64,000 nucleotides of DNA from Carassius auratus. Its lineage: Eukaryota; Chordata; Actinopteri; Cypriniformes; Cyprinidae. Position 1 is the first letter of the stretch. Each line of letters opens with the position of its first letter. The stretch covers positions 352,501 to 416,500 of the forward strand of contig NW_020523854.1 in NCBI RefSeq assembly GCF_003368295.1, given 5' to 3'. The translations under genes and the position numbers were made by a program. The notes under the pieces are model-generated. The model had not been told where the DNA came from, did no database searches, and worked only from the letters and a program-made list of their open reading frames with translations. This document shows, one piece after another, positions 25,680-37,654 of the stretch.

Positions 25680-26388
25680 TTTTATCTGTATTATGTATTT
25701 CTAGTTGGACTGGAGGGGGTGGAGGCAGGCAAGAAATATGGTTGCGTTCTTCTCCACTGCATGCTTGTCGTGCGCCGCTGCTCCAGCTCTCCCCAACTCA
25801 CTATATGTTCACCCCGATATGCACCCCGAGGCAATGTGCCTTTCATTATTTCTTTTGAAACTTTCATCTGAAGTCTCCTAGGGATTAGCCCTCTTGATTC
25901 CTGACACAGTCGATGAAAAACAAGCCTTATACACTGGGAGGCTTTCAGCCAGTGGAGCTACTCTGCTCCATCTCTCACAGTGTTCAGCCATGTCAGGATT
26001 CCTACACAACAAGAGGGCTGTCTTTCTTGATTTTCCTAATGGCTACGGTGATCTCTTATCATTTGGAAGAGAGCTGGGGGTTTTAAAACGCTCCGTCTCT
26101 TTCTTTGTTAATGAATGTAGCAAATCTTTGGTACTTAACACCTCTGAGATTTTATCTGGGAAACTGTGGTCTGTTCACGGTCATGAATGTTAATAAGCCC
26201 TCTTACCTCAAGTGCTTCAGTGCCTCAGTCCTCTCAGATGGTCTTTACAACATCGCTGGGACTTACAAAGATGATGCAAAGCTTACCAAGTTTCAAGTAT
26301 AGAATTGTAAGTGCTGGCTGACTGCAGGCTTTCTGATTGGCCAAGCTGAAAACGCGCTTTTAAATATTAATTGGTGTTTTTAGGAGAT
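25677..26388. other. Upstream flank with no recognised gene
   Basis: Less AT-rich unique sequence with overlapping 65-99 codon frames at 25894-26302. No known domain or splice structure supports a gene. Confidence 0.45.
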
Positions 26389-26392
26389 TTAA

Positions 26393-26500
26393 AGGGATAG
26401 TTCAAACAAAAATGGAAATTCTGACATTAACTCACTCTTACGCTGTTCCAAACCTGTATGATTTTCTGTCTTCTGCACGACACTGAATGTGTGCAAATAA
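26393..26500 (+). mobile_element. Left end of a TTAAAGGGATAGTTC-type MITE
   Basis: It starts after TTAA (26389-26392) with AGGGATAGTTCAAACAAAAA, then TCTGACATTAACTCACTCTT and GCTGTTCCAAACCTGTATGA, the left arm of the common cyprinid MITE family. The right inverted end is not found. Confidence 0.65.
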
Positions 26501-28689
26501 GGAAATGGGGTCCAAATTGCTTTAAGGCCTATTAGGACAGTATTTTTTCTCATGTACACGTTTGTAAAAATACAATTACATGGCCCCTCAGTGATAAAAC
26601 TCAGTGATTCAGTCACAATGGAGAAACGAGTTCTTTGATTGTACGAGCTCACCTGGCCAGTTGCATGATTGTGTGCTATAAATAAAATGTAATATGCTTG
26701 GAATATTAAGAATTAATTCATATTTAATGATATGCTATTTATCATTTGACTATTTAAATCTCCGTTTAAAAAATAATATAAAAAAGGAAAATAGATGTGT
26801 TTCCTGTCTTGCATTTTATTTCTCAAGATGCATATCATAAAAATGCAGAGATTAGCAGAAATAAGTTAATGCAACCTCTTATTTGCAGAAGCTAAACATA
26901 AAGCTGACTGGTTTAATTGTATAATTGTAGGCCTATAATAATTATTTCAAAATTGTATTGCATACCTGTTGCTGGCATGATTTATGACCCATTTTAAATG
27001 TTTGTGCTTTTCTTCCATTTCGTTTTTGTTCTTATAAGTTCCCACTTGTTGTGGTGGAACAGTGATTAAATATTGTTCTTGTAAATACTGTTCAGGGTTA
27101 ATTATGCATGCAAATTGCAATAGTAACCATACAGGGATTGACTATGGTCAAAAAGTATTTAAAGGGTGAATTTTAACTGATTTTTTCGGACGACAATTAA
27201 ATTACCATATGACTTTGGTGTTTTCAGGAAACAGTAGGTAATTTGACCTGGGATTTTTATATGGGTGGTGGGAGAAAAACAACGATATTCTGGATTCGGA
27301 CAGCACTAAAGTTACAGACTAACCCTTGTAAATATTGAAAACAGCTGATGTCCCTATGATAAAAATTTAACATCATAATCAGGCTATACTTGAATTGTAT
27401 TTAGGCTATTGTTTTCCTGTAGGACGTTTTATACATTTTTTTTCTTGAGAAAAACACAGTGCTCCTGAGAAATCAAATCCTGTATGAATGAGAATGTCTA
27501 TGATTGCTGATATTGTATTTTCCCATAGTTTTTTTAGACTAACCTGAGCTACTACTTGCACACTAACCTTACATATTCTTCACTTTTCAATTGTCGAATG
27601 CTAACTGAGGAAAAAGTAGGCTAATATAAGAAAATTAATTTAAGAGAGCAAAAAATGAGGATACATGTCAACTAATATATCCAAAGTTCTGATGTGAAAC
27701 TCTAGATGGAGCAGTCCAATAGGTCAAATTCAATCTGATATAATGACATCATCACATGACACTGCTGATTGGTTCTTTTTGCATCAGCAACCAATGAGCT
27801 TGCTGCTCAACATTCAAATATCTGGGTAGTGCTTGCGGTATAGCTATTGCAGTGTGTTACAGAAACCCTCCACCTTCCCCAGTTCCACCTGTGTAGATCT
27901 ACTATATGGGGTTATTTGATATATGGCATGTACAGTAGTAGTATTTCTTACAAGCTCACAGCAGCATCCTGTGGATGTATTGACAGTAGTGAGTCTAGAT
28001 ACTTGCTCTGCCGCAGCAACAGCAGTGTAGCAGATCTATTCCACCAAGACCAAACACACATGTACATTGCCATGCCAATCCCTCTGAGAGTTGTTATGAT
28101 ATAACTAGATTTCTCTGTTTGTTAAATAGTCACTTCTTTAAACTATTATTTAGTTTATTAAAATAAGGTTTTGATCATTAAAAAATCATTAAAAAGATGT
28201 ATGATGCATGCAAGCACAGCACATATCCTTCCTTCACATTTAGAAAACACACACTCCCAACTCTTTAATAACATGCCCCATCCAAATTGGTATATAAAAT
28301 CACAGACGTCGGTGATGATAAAAATGTAATTTAGGCAACTAGTCCCAATCCAATTATGGATTATTTTTGTCCACTCATTCTTCCAAATTCCTTTTTTTTT
28401 GGTTGAGTTTATGATGATAGAATTTGGTGGAACGATGCCTCTAAGCACTGTGTTTGAAGCTGCCCATTTTCTGCTTTCTTTTGTTAGGATTTTCACTATG
28501 TTGTATTTTGCCATGAAGCAGGTGGAGCTAATATATCTCTTTTGCCCTTCAGTTATGGTTTACTGTCCAGGGGACTGGACACAAGTGTCTCCAATAATCT
28601 CTTAATTAGGCGATGATGGACTATTCATTTAGTATGCAAAGCTGCAGATCTCACTGTTCGCTGAGCAAAGCCCCCTTTTGCTGTAGCGG
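26501..28689. other. Upstream flank with no recognised gene
   Basis: AT-rich unique sequence. The 118-codon - strand frame at 28158-28514 has no recognisable domain and overlaps a + strand frame. Confidence 0.45.
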
Positions 28690-29095
28690 CCGAGCCAACG
28701 CTAATGATCTCAGCAAGTGGCAGCAATCCATTGCAGTGCTACTGTGGGGCCACATTAATCTTGTGGGTGATCCGTTTGATGAATGACCCTAAACTAGAAG
28801 TCCTAGCAGATTCCACCCTAATTACGCTGAGGGTGCTCCAACTGGGAGGCATTCGGGGACTCTTTGCAGACTCAGGGATGTGTCGCCGCTCTACAGGTGA
28901 TTCTAGACATTGCTCCGGTGGAAATCCGGTGGACCCTTTGGGGAGAGATGACGTCATGTGTCCTGGGGCTACCAGCCAGAGGTGAAGATGATGTATTGGA
29001 CCCGTCCCTCTCATGTGCCACCTGGGCAAAAGCCTGCGAAAGTCATCAATCTGAGGGACATCCCGGAAAGGGGTCATTAGAGGCCTTAGATCTAT
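28690..29095. other. GC-richer unique island with a perfect CRE
   Basis: This stretch is clearly less AT-rich than its neighbours and stays open on both strands (93 and 77 codons on +, 112 codons on -). None of the translations resembles a family I know, so a gene call is not made. It contains the palindrome TGACGTCA at 28949-28956, the consensus for CREB/ATF binding, about 8.7 kb upstream of the hs3st4-like start codon. It could be an enhancer, a non-coding RNA exon or an old repeat. Confidence 0.4.
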
Positions 29096-29777
29096 AACAA
29101 GCTGTTCTGATTCTTTTTAAACTGTTTGAGAGGTCTTTCACTACCGGATTGCTTTGCGGGGTGTTTTTGCCATTCCACTGGCGTTCAATTGTTTCTCTCT
29201 GTTGCTCTGAGTTGTGTTTGAAGATTGAATGCTCAGCAGGGAAAGTGTTGCATCAGCTGAAGTTCTGGAAAAATAAATAATACACCAATGTTCTCTTGAG
29301 AGGCAAAGTTGAAGAATCTGTTCTCCTTGAGTAGATTCTAGAGTAGAAGTTTTAGGTCTCTCGGTCTCAATTATATTTGTTTGGTTTTAGTAGTGTTTTG
29401 TTTTTAAGTTTAATTTCCAATCTAAAACTGGGGAAAAATCAGTGTTAGGTGTTGATATAAAAATACTATATTATACAAATCATAACACTAAAAACTAAAA
29501 GTATTCATTTTAAAGGTGAATGTAGTCATCACAACTTTATGATATTTGCTTAAGATTACATTTAACAGTTTTATGAGTGTACATAAAAATGAAGTTGTGA
29601 CTGTTAAGTGATGGCAAAAGTGATTACATGTATAAAAAGAGCAAATCCAGTAACAGCCAATGTCAAGCAATTTTCAAATGTAAATTAACACTAAAAATTA
29701 AATTAAAAAGTGAATTAAGACATCACATCATTATAATTTTCAGTTTGATAAATATATATTCATTTTGATATTTGCTA

Positions 29778-29782
<5 letters not shown>
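29096..29782. other. Upstream flank with no recognised gene
   Basis: AT-rich unique sequence leading into an AT microsatellite. No feature is recognised. Confidence 0.5.

Positions 29783-29867
<85 letters not shown>
29783..29867. repeat. (TA)n microsatellite
   Basis: Uninterrupted TA run of about 85 bp, the longest AT tract in the window. Confidence 0.98.
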
Positions 29868-29870
<3 letters not shown>

Positions 29871-31608
29871 TTACAATAAAGAAAATTACATCCAATGAAC
29901 TAAACATTCATCAACAGCAAGCGGTGACTCCAAAAAAAAAAAAAAAAAGAGAGATAGTACAAATAAGTAAGAAAAATATCACAAATACCACATTGTCAAA
30001 TAATACAACAGGGAATAAATCAAAGTTATAATTGATTTATTAAGCATTAAATGACATCAAGTGGTTAACAAATATATAACGTATAATTTATATTCAACAA
30101 TCAACTTCTATTTATCAAGCAATAGGCATAAAATAAACATATAAATAAATAACATTTTGTTATTGGTTGAATACGCATGTGATACCAATATTGTGTAACA
30201 CTTATTTGATCGATTTTACTGTTATTGTTTAGCTATAAATGTGATCTTAAGACTGTCTTGATCCTCTCTGAAAAGATTCTTGTCAAATCAACTAAGAATT
30301 TTTAGTATATTTTTTTTAAAGATGTAGATTATGATACTATAGTGCAATGAGCAATGCAACCTTAAAACAGTCACAATGGGCTTTACCCTGCAACTGAACA
30401 ATAGTCTTAACAATAGCTTCTGAGAGTTTCATTGCCATTCAGTTCTGCTACAGGAGTCTGAAGGATCTGTAGGAGAACCTTAATGAGAAGAAAAGCCTTC
30501 ATAAGAGGGCTGATGTCTCCTGGGCAAAGCACGGCCTAGCAGATGTCCGCAGGGAAATTCTTTGACCTCTAGTTTCTAGTAGCGAGATGCGAGACTCCCC
30601 ATGGCCCCTGATGGTTATTCTGCCCGTTCTCTGCGGTTTGCCGTGCTCTTTCTCTCCAGAGCTCATGACCCCTTCAGAAGTCATTTGGATTCTCCTTCCC
30701 AGCAACCTGTCCTTTGTGACTTTTTATTTCAGCTCAAATTTGTCATTTCTCATTATCTTTTGGAGTAATGACACAAGGATCAATAGGCTTTTACTCTTCC
30801 AATTTTTATCATGCCTGACTGCGGAAATCACTCATTATCTATTTTATGTTTCATAGAACACAACTATGCTTCTTGGAGATGTTTCATTTGTTTGTTTTCT
30901 TGTTGATTACACAGATGCTGTTGACAATATTACAAATTCAATCTCCCGGCTTTCCCTTTGCAGTCAACCGAATTCCTGTGTGTTGTTAAGCCGCACAAAC
31001 AACCCCGTTGCATTGCCACCATCAGACGGATTGATTTAATTGCATTCACATACAATAAAGTTAGGATCTAAAAGGTCAGCAGGAAAAGCTGCAAAGCCCA
31101 AAGGAGCATTTATTTTAAGAAGTTGGTGAATTTAATACACATCTATCACTTTTTATCATCTAATTAGTCCGCTGCATGGCAGGCTGTTCAACATGGGAGG
31201 AAACAGCGGTATTGATTCGATAAAGGCCTGGTATCTATCATTTCACTTGTTCATTGACTGACTGCTCGGCCATTTCTGACTCTGTCTTTATAGTGTCAGC
31301 AAAGCGCTCCTGCTTGCTGCACTATTGCCTTACAAAATTGTTATCATCCCTCTGATGTCACAGGAATAACAGTTTCCTGCATCAGTTGTAACCCAGCACA
31401 TTTTTATCGCCCTGATGCAGTCGTGCATCTTGGGTGTACACAAAACTAAAAGCAACCAAAGTGTGCCGTTCTCACATCCTGCAAATTGGCATACTCATAG
31501 AAGGGATGTGGAAACTCTTATATTGCTGACATTTCTAAATTCAAGGGCTGTATTTGAATGACTGCATATGTGTCAATATTACTGTGGACAAGATGATTTT
31601 TTTTCCCC
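29868..31608. other. Upstream flank; possible conserved non-coding part
   Basis: No gene is recognised. The subregion at about 30950-31400 is free of simple repeats and has homeodomain-like TAAT sites (for example TCTAATTAGT near 31159). It could be regulatory, but this is a guess from composition alone. Confidence 0.35.
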
Positions 31609-31612
31609 TTAA

Positions 31613-31925
31613 AGGGTTAGTTCACCTAAAAATGAAAAGTCTGTTATTAATTCCTCACCCTCATGTCGTTCCAAACCTGTAAGGCCTTCATTCATCTTCA
31701 GAATGCAAATTAAGATATTTTTGATGAAATCCGAGAGCACTCTGACCCTCTAAAGACAGCAAGGATACTACCACGATCAAAGAACAGAAACATAGCAAGG
31801 ACATTAGTAAAATAGTCCATGTGACATCAGGGCTCAACCATAATATTACGAAGCTATGAGAATACTTTTTGTGCGCAAAAAGCTTGCGCATGCTGAATGC
31901 AAACAGCGCTGATTACATTGATTGC
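31613..31925 (+). mobile_element. Left half of a TTAAAGGGTTAGTTCACC-type MITE
   Basis: It starts after TTAA (31609-31612) with AGGGTTAGTTCACCTAAAAA. It then runs through CCTCACCCTCATGTCGTTCC, AATTAAGATATTTTTGATGA and AATCCGAGAGC to GAATACTTTTTGTGCGCAAA. This order matches a very common cyprinid MITE. The inverted right end is not found and the copy fades after about 31925. Confidence 0.75.
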
Positions 31926-32648
31926 ATTCTAGGCCATGCATCATGTTTAGATGGGTAAAAAGATAATTAACAATAATTAATAATTAAACAATGTGTAATC
32001 AGAGTAGGTATTTTGGGTTTATATATGATCCGACACGTGCACATTTTCTGAAAAGCAGCTCATATGGAGTTAAGGATTTTGACGAGTGACGGAGGAAAAT
32101 TTTGACGAGTCATTAGAATGGCAGCATCTGAGACAGTAAATGAATCGCATTATGTTTTTGTCAATTTAGAGGTTATAAAGTGTCTTGTATCTATATGAGC
32201 AAAAGCTATATGAAGCTATATGGTCAAAATATCCTGATCCAAAAGATGAACCGTTATACACAAGATATTTAAAACGTACAAAAGTGTATTGTAACTAGAC
32301 ACCAAATGCTAGGACTCTTCTCCACTCATTATTACAAAACATTAGCCTTTATGGACAGTGTTACTTGAGTACAGAAAACGCTGCACATTTTAAAACAACA
32401 GGTCTTTATTTACCCTTGTATGGCGAAGAAGTAGACGTCTGTATTCAAACTGCGTGTTGAGTTTTATTAGGTTTGACTGACAATTTGAGGATCCAATGGC
32501 GTTACGAGGTGTGGTCAAATGCTCTTTTGATTGCTTTTCATTGGTAACATATTTGTAAAACCCACAAACAGACATAACGATGACCAACAGATCTGATTTA
32601 AAATAATAACAAAATATAGGCTAATTGAGATAGGACGTTTTGATCATT
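31926..32648. other. Upstream flank with no recognised gene
   Basis: Unique-looking sequence. It may belong to the element whose terminus appears at 32649-32712, but no left end is identified. Confidence 0.4.
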
Positions 32649-32712
32649 TTCCACGGCACACCAGACAACTGTCACTAGTGTGCCGCAACACAGTGGTTGG
32701 GAAAAACTGCTT
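32649..32712. repeat. Probable hAT-type element terminus
   Basis: CACGGCACACCAGACAACTG, ACTAGTGTGCCGCAACACAG and CAGTGGTTGGGAAAAACTGC resemble a terminal segment of a fish hAT-type repeat (CAGTGGTT-type ends). The other terminus was not found. Confidence 0.4.
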
Positions 32713-32928
32713 TAAACTCTACTCTGTACTCTGTGCTGTATTATCATCTTAATTTGTCTCTACTGTCATCCCAGGACAAAAATAAAACTGGAGGGTGAAA
32801 TTATTATTCTGTCTCCATAGGTGCAGAGAAATTCATTGATGCTATCGGCTGATCATCAGTTTATACTGTAGGCCTTATAGATTTGCTGGCTTGTTCAGCC
32901 CTCTCCACTTATTTCCATGGTTTTGGAT

Positions 32929-32979
32929 GTGTGTGTGTGTGTGTGTGTGTGTTTTATTTATTTATTTATTTATTTATTT
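32929..32979. repeat. Compound (GT)n-(TTTA)n microsatellite
   Basis: A GT run (32929-32951) is directly followed by about seven TTTA units (32952-32979). Confidence 0.96.
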
Positions 32980-33760
32980 TTTGTGCCTCTGAGGCTGTCA
33001 GAGGTTGCCGTTTTCTCTCTCACTCAGACATTTCTGCCTTTGCCTTGAGCGCACAGCTTGGTGAGCATGTAATTTGTCTGTTTTGTTTGGTTTTCATTGG
33101 AAGGGAAGGGCATGTTCAAGTATGATCAAGCAATAATAATGTCCAATAAAGAAGCCAATGGATAGAGAAGAAATATTGCAGTTTAACCATATGTGAACGT
33201 TTTATATTTGTCCACAATTAACTATTGTTAGCACACTGAGCAATTTCTCTGCATATTGTTATTTAGCCATAATGTCCTTGCAATGTATTATCTAGGGGAC
33301 AATTACACCAGGGCTGCTTGGAAATATAGGTAAATTGCTTGTACTGTATTGAGTGTGGAAGGCATTAAAAAGTAAAACTATTAATTATAAGAGCAAATTT
33401 TGCACTTAATGAACAGTTATATAATCATTCAGTTTCAAAGACAGTACCAGACAGAAGTTTCCCTAAAGAGAAACCGGTCAAACATGCAAAGCCCTGAATG
33501 AACTTAGTCTTGCATAGTCAGGCCGTTTACAAATTTAAAGGCAATGTCTGATTCACAGCCTAGCTTCTTCTAGCCAACATATGCCTACTTAGACAGGAAG
33601 AGACTGTGTAACCAGCATAATACAATGTTTTCTGAAGGATCATGTGACACTGAAGACAGGAGTAATGGCTAAATATTATTTACAAACATCAGATCAACTG
33701 GAAATAGTATTTATCATTTATGTTCTTTGTTAAAATTCATGCTATGCAGTTTATTGCAGT
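32980..33760. other. Upstream flank with a short repeat fragment
   Basis: Mostly unique. At 33625-33665 TTTTCTGAAGGATCATGTGA and CACTGAAGACAGGAGTAATG form a short piece of the dispersed repeat seen at 21678 and 47103. Confidence 0.5.
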
Positions 33761-34192
33761 CAGTGTTGGGTGTAACTAATTAATAAGTAAATGGTTACGG
33801 TAAATTAATTACTTTTCCATTGAAAAAGTAAAGTAAGGGATTACTCTTATTTTTTCTGTAATTTTATTACAGTTACTTATGTAATTTAACTTAGTGCTGT
33901 GTGTTGACTGTAGAACATTTATACACAACACAATACTGGATTTAACATCAAAATTTGATGTCTAATCTTAAAATGCATGTTGGTAAGTTAACAAGAATAT
34001 TGGTAACACTTTAGTGTCCATTCCTCACTGTTAACTTGTTGGTTATTTGCATGAATATTACTGGGATACTAGCTATTTATTATTACTTAAAAAGCACAGA
34101 TTTATGTCTTATTCTGCTCTAATTACAGTACACTTTTGAAGATGAAATTAGTAGTAATGAATTACCTTTTTCGAGTAATTTACCCAACACTG
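33761..34192. mobile_element. hAT-type MITE with 8-bp target duplication
   Basis: The ends are CAGTGTTGGGTGTAACTA (left) and TTTACCCAACACTG (right, inverted). The 8 bp outside the left end (33753-33760, ATTGCAGT) match the 8 bp outside the right end (34193-34200, ATTGCTGT) with one mismatch. An 8-bp duplication and CAGTG-type ends fit hAT transposons. The 432-bp element is non-coding and contains another repeat fragment at 34001-34130. Confidence 0.8.
34001..34130 (+). repeat. GGTAACACTTTAGTGTCC fragment nested in the hAT MITE
   Basis: GGTAACACTTTAGTGTCCA, TGCATGAATATTACTGGGAT and GCACAGATTTATGTCTTATT follow the left-to-middle order of the element at 51294-51545. It interrupts the expected sequence of the CAGTGTTGGG element, so it was either inserted later or captured. 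Confidence 0.5.
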
Positions 34193-36899
34193 ATTGCTGT
34201 AGATCTTAGCGTTTACGCAGGCTTATAGACCAAACTACCATTTTCCCCACTCACCACTCAAAGCTCAGACAACTATAAGTCTGTTTCAAGCATTTTTTGG
34301 CAGATTTCACAGGATTTCCCTTTGGACCGCACGCCAGAAGCTTAGAGTCCAACTGCTAGCCGATCTCTTAAATATCCATGGATATTTAAAAATGAGTTTT
34401 CCTTCACTGTGAACTCTACATTACATTTTCTTGTAGCTTCTAGGCAGGTGCTATCTTTAAGAGCAACTTCAAAAAAATATATGTATGCATCCGAATTTCT
34501 GATCAAAGAAATGCATCTCCTACAGTGTGTGGAGCTGTATTTCCAGTGAGCATTTGTACCTAAGTTTGAGAGGTCATTTCAACATTGGAGAATGAGAACG
34601 GCAGCACTGCCACATCTAGATAGGTGGGTGCCCTATATGTGGGAAGAGGAGCTAGCTGCAGTAAAAGCCAGCACAACATGGTGTTTTCTTACAATGTAGG
34701 TGCTGTAATGAATGTGAAGTTTGGTATCTTTGAGGAGCTCTAGTGCTGGCATGTGTCACTTATAGTGTAAACACTCTTAAAATGCGTTATCTGTTTTGTT
34801 TGTTCTTTTATTCCCCCTTTTTTTTCACATGGCATACACGTTTTTGACTGATATATAATGAGGTGTAGGTGTTTCAGTGTTCATACACTAAAACAAAAAC
34901 AAAAAAAAAACAAATTCTGTTCTTTTTGCATAAAGAAATTGCAGCTGTGGTTAAATATAGTAAAATATTTAATAGGAAAACAAATATACGTTTATAAAAA
35001 TACATTGATACCATACCATTTTTCAACATACTGCTATTAAAATCTGTTTTCTGTTACATTAAACATAAAATTACTGCTGCATTTTCTGTAAAATAATGCA
35101 AAACCAACAAAATTGCCATAGCATAAAACCCGATTATGCATAGCTGCTAACAAAAACTATTAAGGAAAACGTATGAGAAAATTATGTAAATGAAATACCA
35201 TCAAATGTAAAGTTTCATGCATGGGAAGAATGTCGGATTACAGTTCTTTTTTGAGAACTGTTTCCTTTTACTTCTAAAAATGGTGCATTTAACTTCCCTT
35301 ATATGTAAGGCTGGAACTATTACAGCTTTCCCCCATATACAGTAAGGGAACTTACTGACAACAAATTACCAGGTTTTACTGTAGTATTTTTACAGTGTTT
35401 AACAGTTAAAATGTATGTATGTTTTTCCGTGTTTCTTTTTTTCTCTACACATTGTACAGTGCACTCAGTTTAAAACATATTTAAATGTGCAGGCTTACAG
35501 TATAAAGAGCTCAAACATCGTTCTTGATTTTAAACAACCTCCAAAAACCAACTACAAGAAGCTTGCAGGAACACCGATTTATCTGGAAAATGAAATGCTT
35601 ACTTTTAACAGATGCTCTGAGCTGGAAGCTGTATAACATGAGGGACGTGATGAATGGAGGGATCTAAAGGAAGGGGACACATCGTTCCACTCACAAGTCA
35701 TCTGTTTGTTTCCCCAAAATACATATGTCTTATCCTTGGAACATAATCAGTAGCAAAAAATAAATAAATAAAATAAATAACTTCAAATCAATAACTTGAG
35801 ATAAATGTATAAATTGACATTTTGAGCATTTTCACTGTAAATATTGCTTTAGTGCTTCTATTGAGAGAACTCTGTTGAAGAAGGAAAACAACAGATAAAG
35901 AAATGTCCATTGTTGAATTATTCAGCACACATACCACAAGAACACTGCTGAATTCCAGAAATCCGTGCATCAACCCATTCAATCATTCCTCATCTATACA
36001 GTTACTCCTGCAGTCTGTGCATTAATGAGATGTAATGTGCATTAAGGTAACTGCCATGAAGAATCACAGTGCTGTTGTTGCATGCATTAGTCCTGCATCT
36101 CTCAGGCCAGCAGAGAGCAGGCATGAGCTGCTCTTTATAGACCAAAGTTAGTGCTTCTGTCATAAAAATTTAGTCAAAACAATATAAATGTGATATCAGA
36201 TATAATCAAAGGAAGCAATATATTGAAATAGCTGCTGTAATATTCCTCTTATCAGAACTGCTTTCACTGGTGCTGGCATTACAGACCTAGCAGGTTTGCA
36301 AACACCCACTGCACTGTAACAGAATTATTTTGTTGTAAACGTAAGCTCTTAAAAAAAAAAAAAAAAAAAGATTGTTGTATGTTTTAAAAGAAAAACACGT
36401 TTTATACATGCTACTCACCGTTTTTTTTTTTTTTTTTGTGTATTTCTTTTTTTTCAGTGCACCCCCAAACATTCTTCATATGTCTTGATCAGTAAATATT
36501 CAGACACTTTGATTATTGATAAAATTTGAAATAAAAAAACAAATTTCAGTAATTAAAGCCATAAAAAGTTTAATAAATGCTATGAATATACTATATATTA
36601 GTTTATGCAAATTTTACTATTTTGTATTAGATAAATAATATTATTAAAAAATTTCAATGATAAAAAATAAATATTAATATTATAAATCAGTTTAAATATT
36701 AATATTAATCCGTTTTTTTATACATTTTCTGTTGAGATTGTATTATTGTATTATTTATTTTATTTTTTATTTTTTTTTCAATAAATATAAAATAGATTCT
36801 ATAGAAATGTATTTTTGTTTGTCTGATCAAATTACATGCGTGTCTAATGCTTTCCTCCCCTGTTATCTTGTAGAAAGCGGTAGACGTAGCAGCAGTTTC
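34193..36899. other. Upstream flank of the hs3st4-like gene
   Basis: AT-rich, mostly unique sequence up to the GC-rich promoter. It holds a poly-A block at about 36351-36369 and a poly-T block at about 36421-36437, which could pair. No gene is recognised. Confidence 0.5.
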
Positions 36900-36959
36900 T
36901 TACTGTAGTTTTATTCTGGTTTTTGGATGAGCCCACGGCTGATGCGCACATCACGTCTA

Positions 36960-36964
36960 CCAAT
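36960..36964 (+). promoter_or_regulatory. CCAAT box
   Basis: CCAATCA motif (NF-Y type) in the GC-rich region, about 60 bp upstream of the TATA-like sequence. Confidence 0.4.
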
Positions 36965-37020
36965 CAACGCGACGCGTTACGACTGCGCGCTGCACTCTCA
37001 GCCACTGAGAGCAGTCAATG

Positions 37021-37031
37021 AATATTTATGG
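37021..37031 (+). promoter_or_regulatory. TATA-like element
   Basis: AATATTTATGG in an otherwise GC-rich stretch. It is not a canonical TATA box, and the gene may instead use dispersed CpG-island initiation. Confidence 0.3.
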
Positions 37032-37576
37032 CGAGGCTGCTCACTCTCCAGCGCTCAAAGTTAGTGGATTAGCAGTGGGAGGATGACTGCGTGATACAAC
37101 ATCAGCACCTCTTTTGGATTACGATCCAGCGTTTGCGCCGATTGCCTCTTGAAATCAGCAGTGTGAAGGACAGCGGTGTCAAAACTGCACTCCAGAAGCG
37201 GTATCGAGTGCAGACGTGCCCTGCACATCACTTCAGAGACTTTGCTATGTCTTTGCCCCTTTTCTTCTAAGATGCCAAGACTTCCATCAGCATCAATACC
37301 CTCAGTCTACAACCGAGAGGGCTGCTCGTTTGGAAGAACGCCCGACCGCAGCCGTTCTCATCTGCAAGTTCATTCCGATCAATTGTGACAAAGGCTGTCA
37401 GCGTCGGAATAAGAAATCGATACTCGAGACGTTCTTCTGGAATTTTAACGATCCGTTTTCCTCGAGCGAAGCGCGCGTGGAGAGCGCGGGATCCTCCTCG
37501 CACTTTCAGATGTTCGCGGTGTTGATGGTGACAGATTATTGTTGTTGAGTGTCCATGCGAGACTTGGGGTGGAAAC

Positions 37577-37654
37577 ATGTCTGGCCACTTCTCTGAGAGG
37601 GTCGCTGCTATCAGAGATGGCATTTTGGTCCAGCACTTCGGTTTTTACTTCTAA
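37577..37654 (+). promoter_or_regulatory. Upstream ORF overlapping the main start codon
   Basis: An ATG at 37577 opens a 25-codon frame ending with TAA at 37652-37654, out of frame with the main ORF and overlapping its start at 37617. Shorter upstream frames precede it (37083-37094, 37247-37270, 37272-37388, 37510-37548, 37555-37596). Such overlapping upstream frames generally lower translation of the main frame. Confidence 0.5.

Larger units (their letters stand above)
36900..37616 (+). promoter_or_regulatory. GC-rich promoter and 5' leader of the hs3st4-like gene
   Basis: Composition shifts abruptly from AT-rich flank to CpG-rich sequence (GCGACGCGTTACGACTGCGC and similar) and stays so through exon 1, as at a CpG-island promoter. 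A CCAAT box lies at 36960-36964 and an AATATTTATGG TATA-like element at 37021-37031, about 60 bp apart. If these are used, transcription would start near 37050-37060, giving a leader of roughly 560 nt. That leader has at least six upstream AUGs (37083, 37247, 37272, 37510, 37555, 37577). The transcription start is inferred, not seen. Confidence 0.6.

Noticed and set aside
25599..25871. Tyr-Ile-rich open frames here and at 475, 29765 and 61108
   Set aside because: These are translations of (AT)n microsatellites.
28739..29077. A 112-codon minus-strand gene
   Set aside because: No recognisable domain, opposing frames are open over the same bases, and no splice or promoter evidence. Kept only as a GC-rich island.
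37539..37616. N-terminal extension of the sulfotransferase by 26 residues
   Set aside because: The upstream in-frame codons begin with TTG, not ATG. The first in-frame ATG is 37617, with a good Kozak context, directly before the family-like N-terminus.
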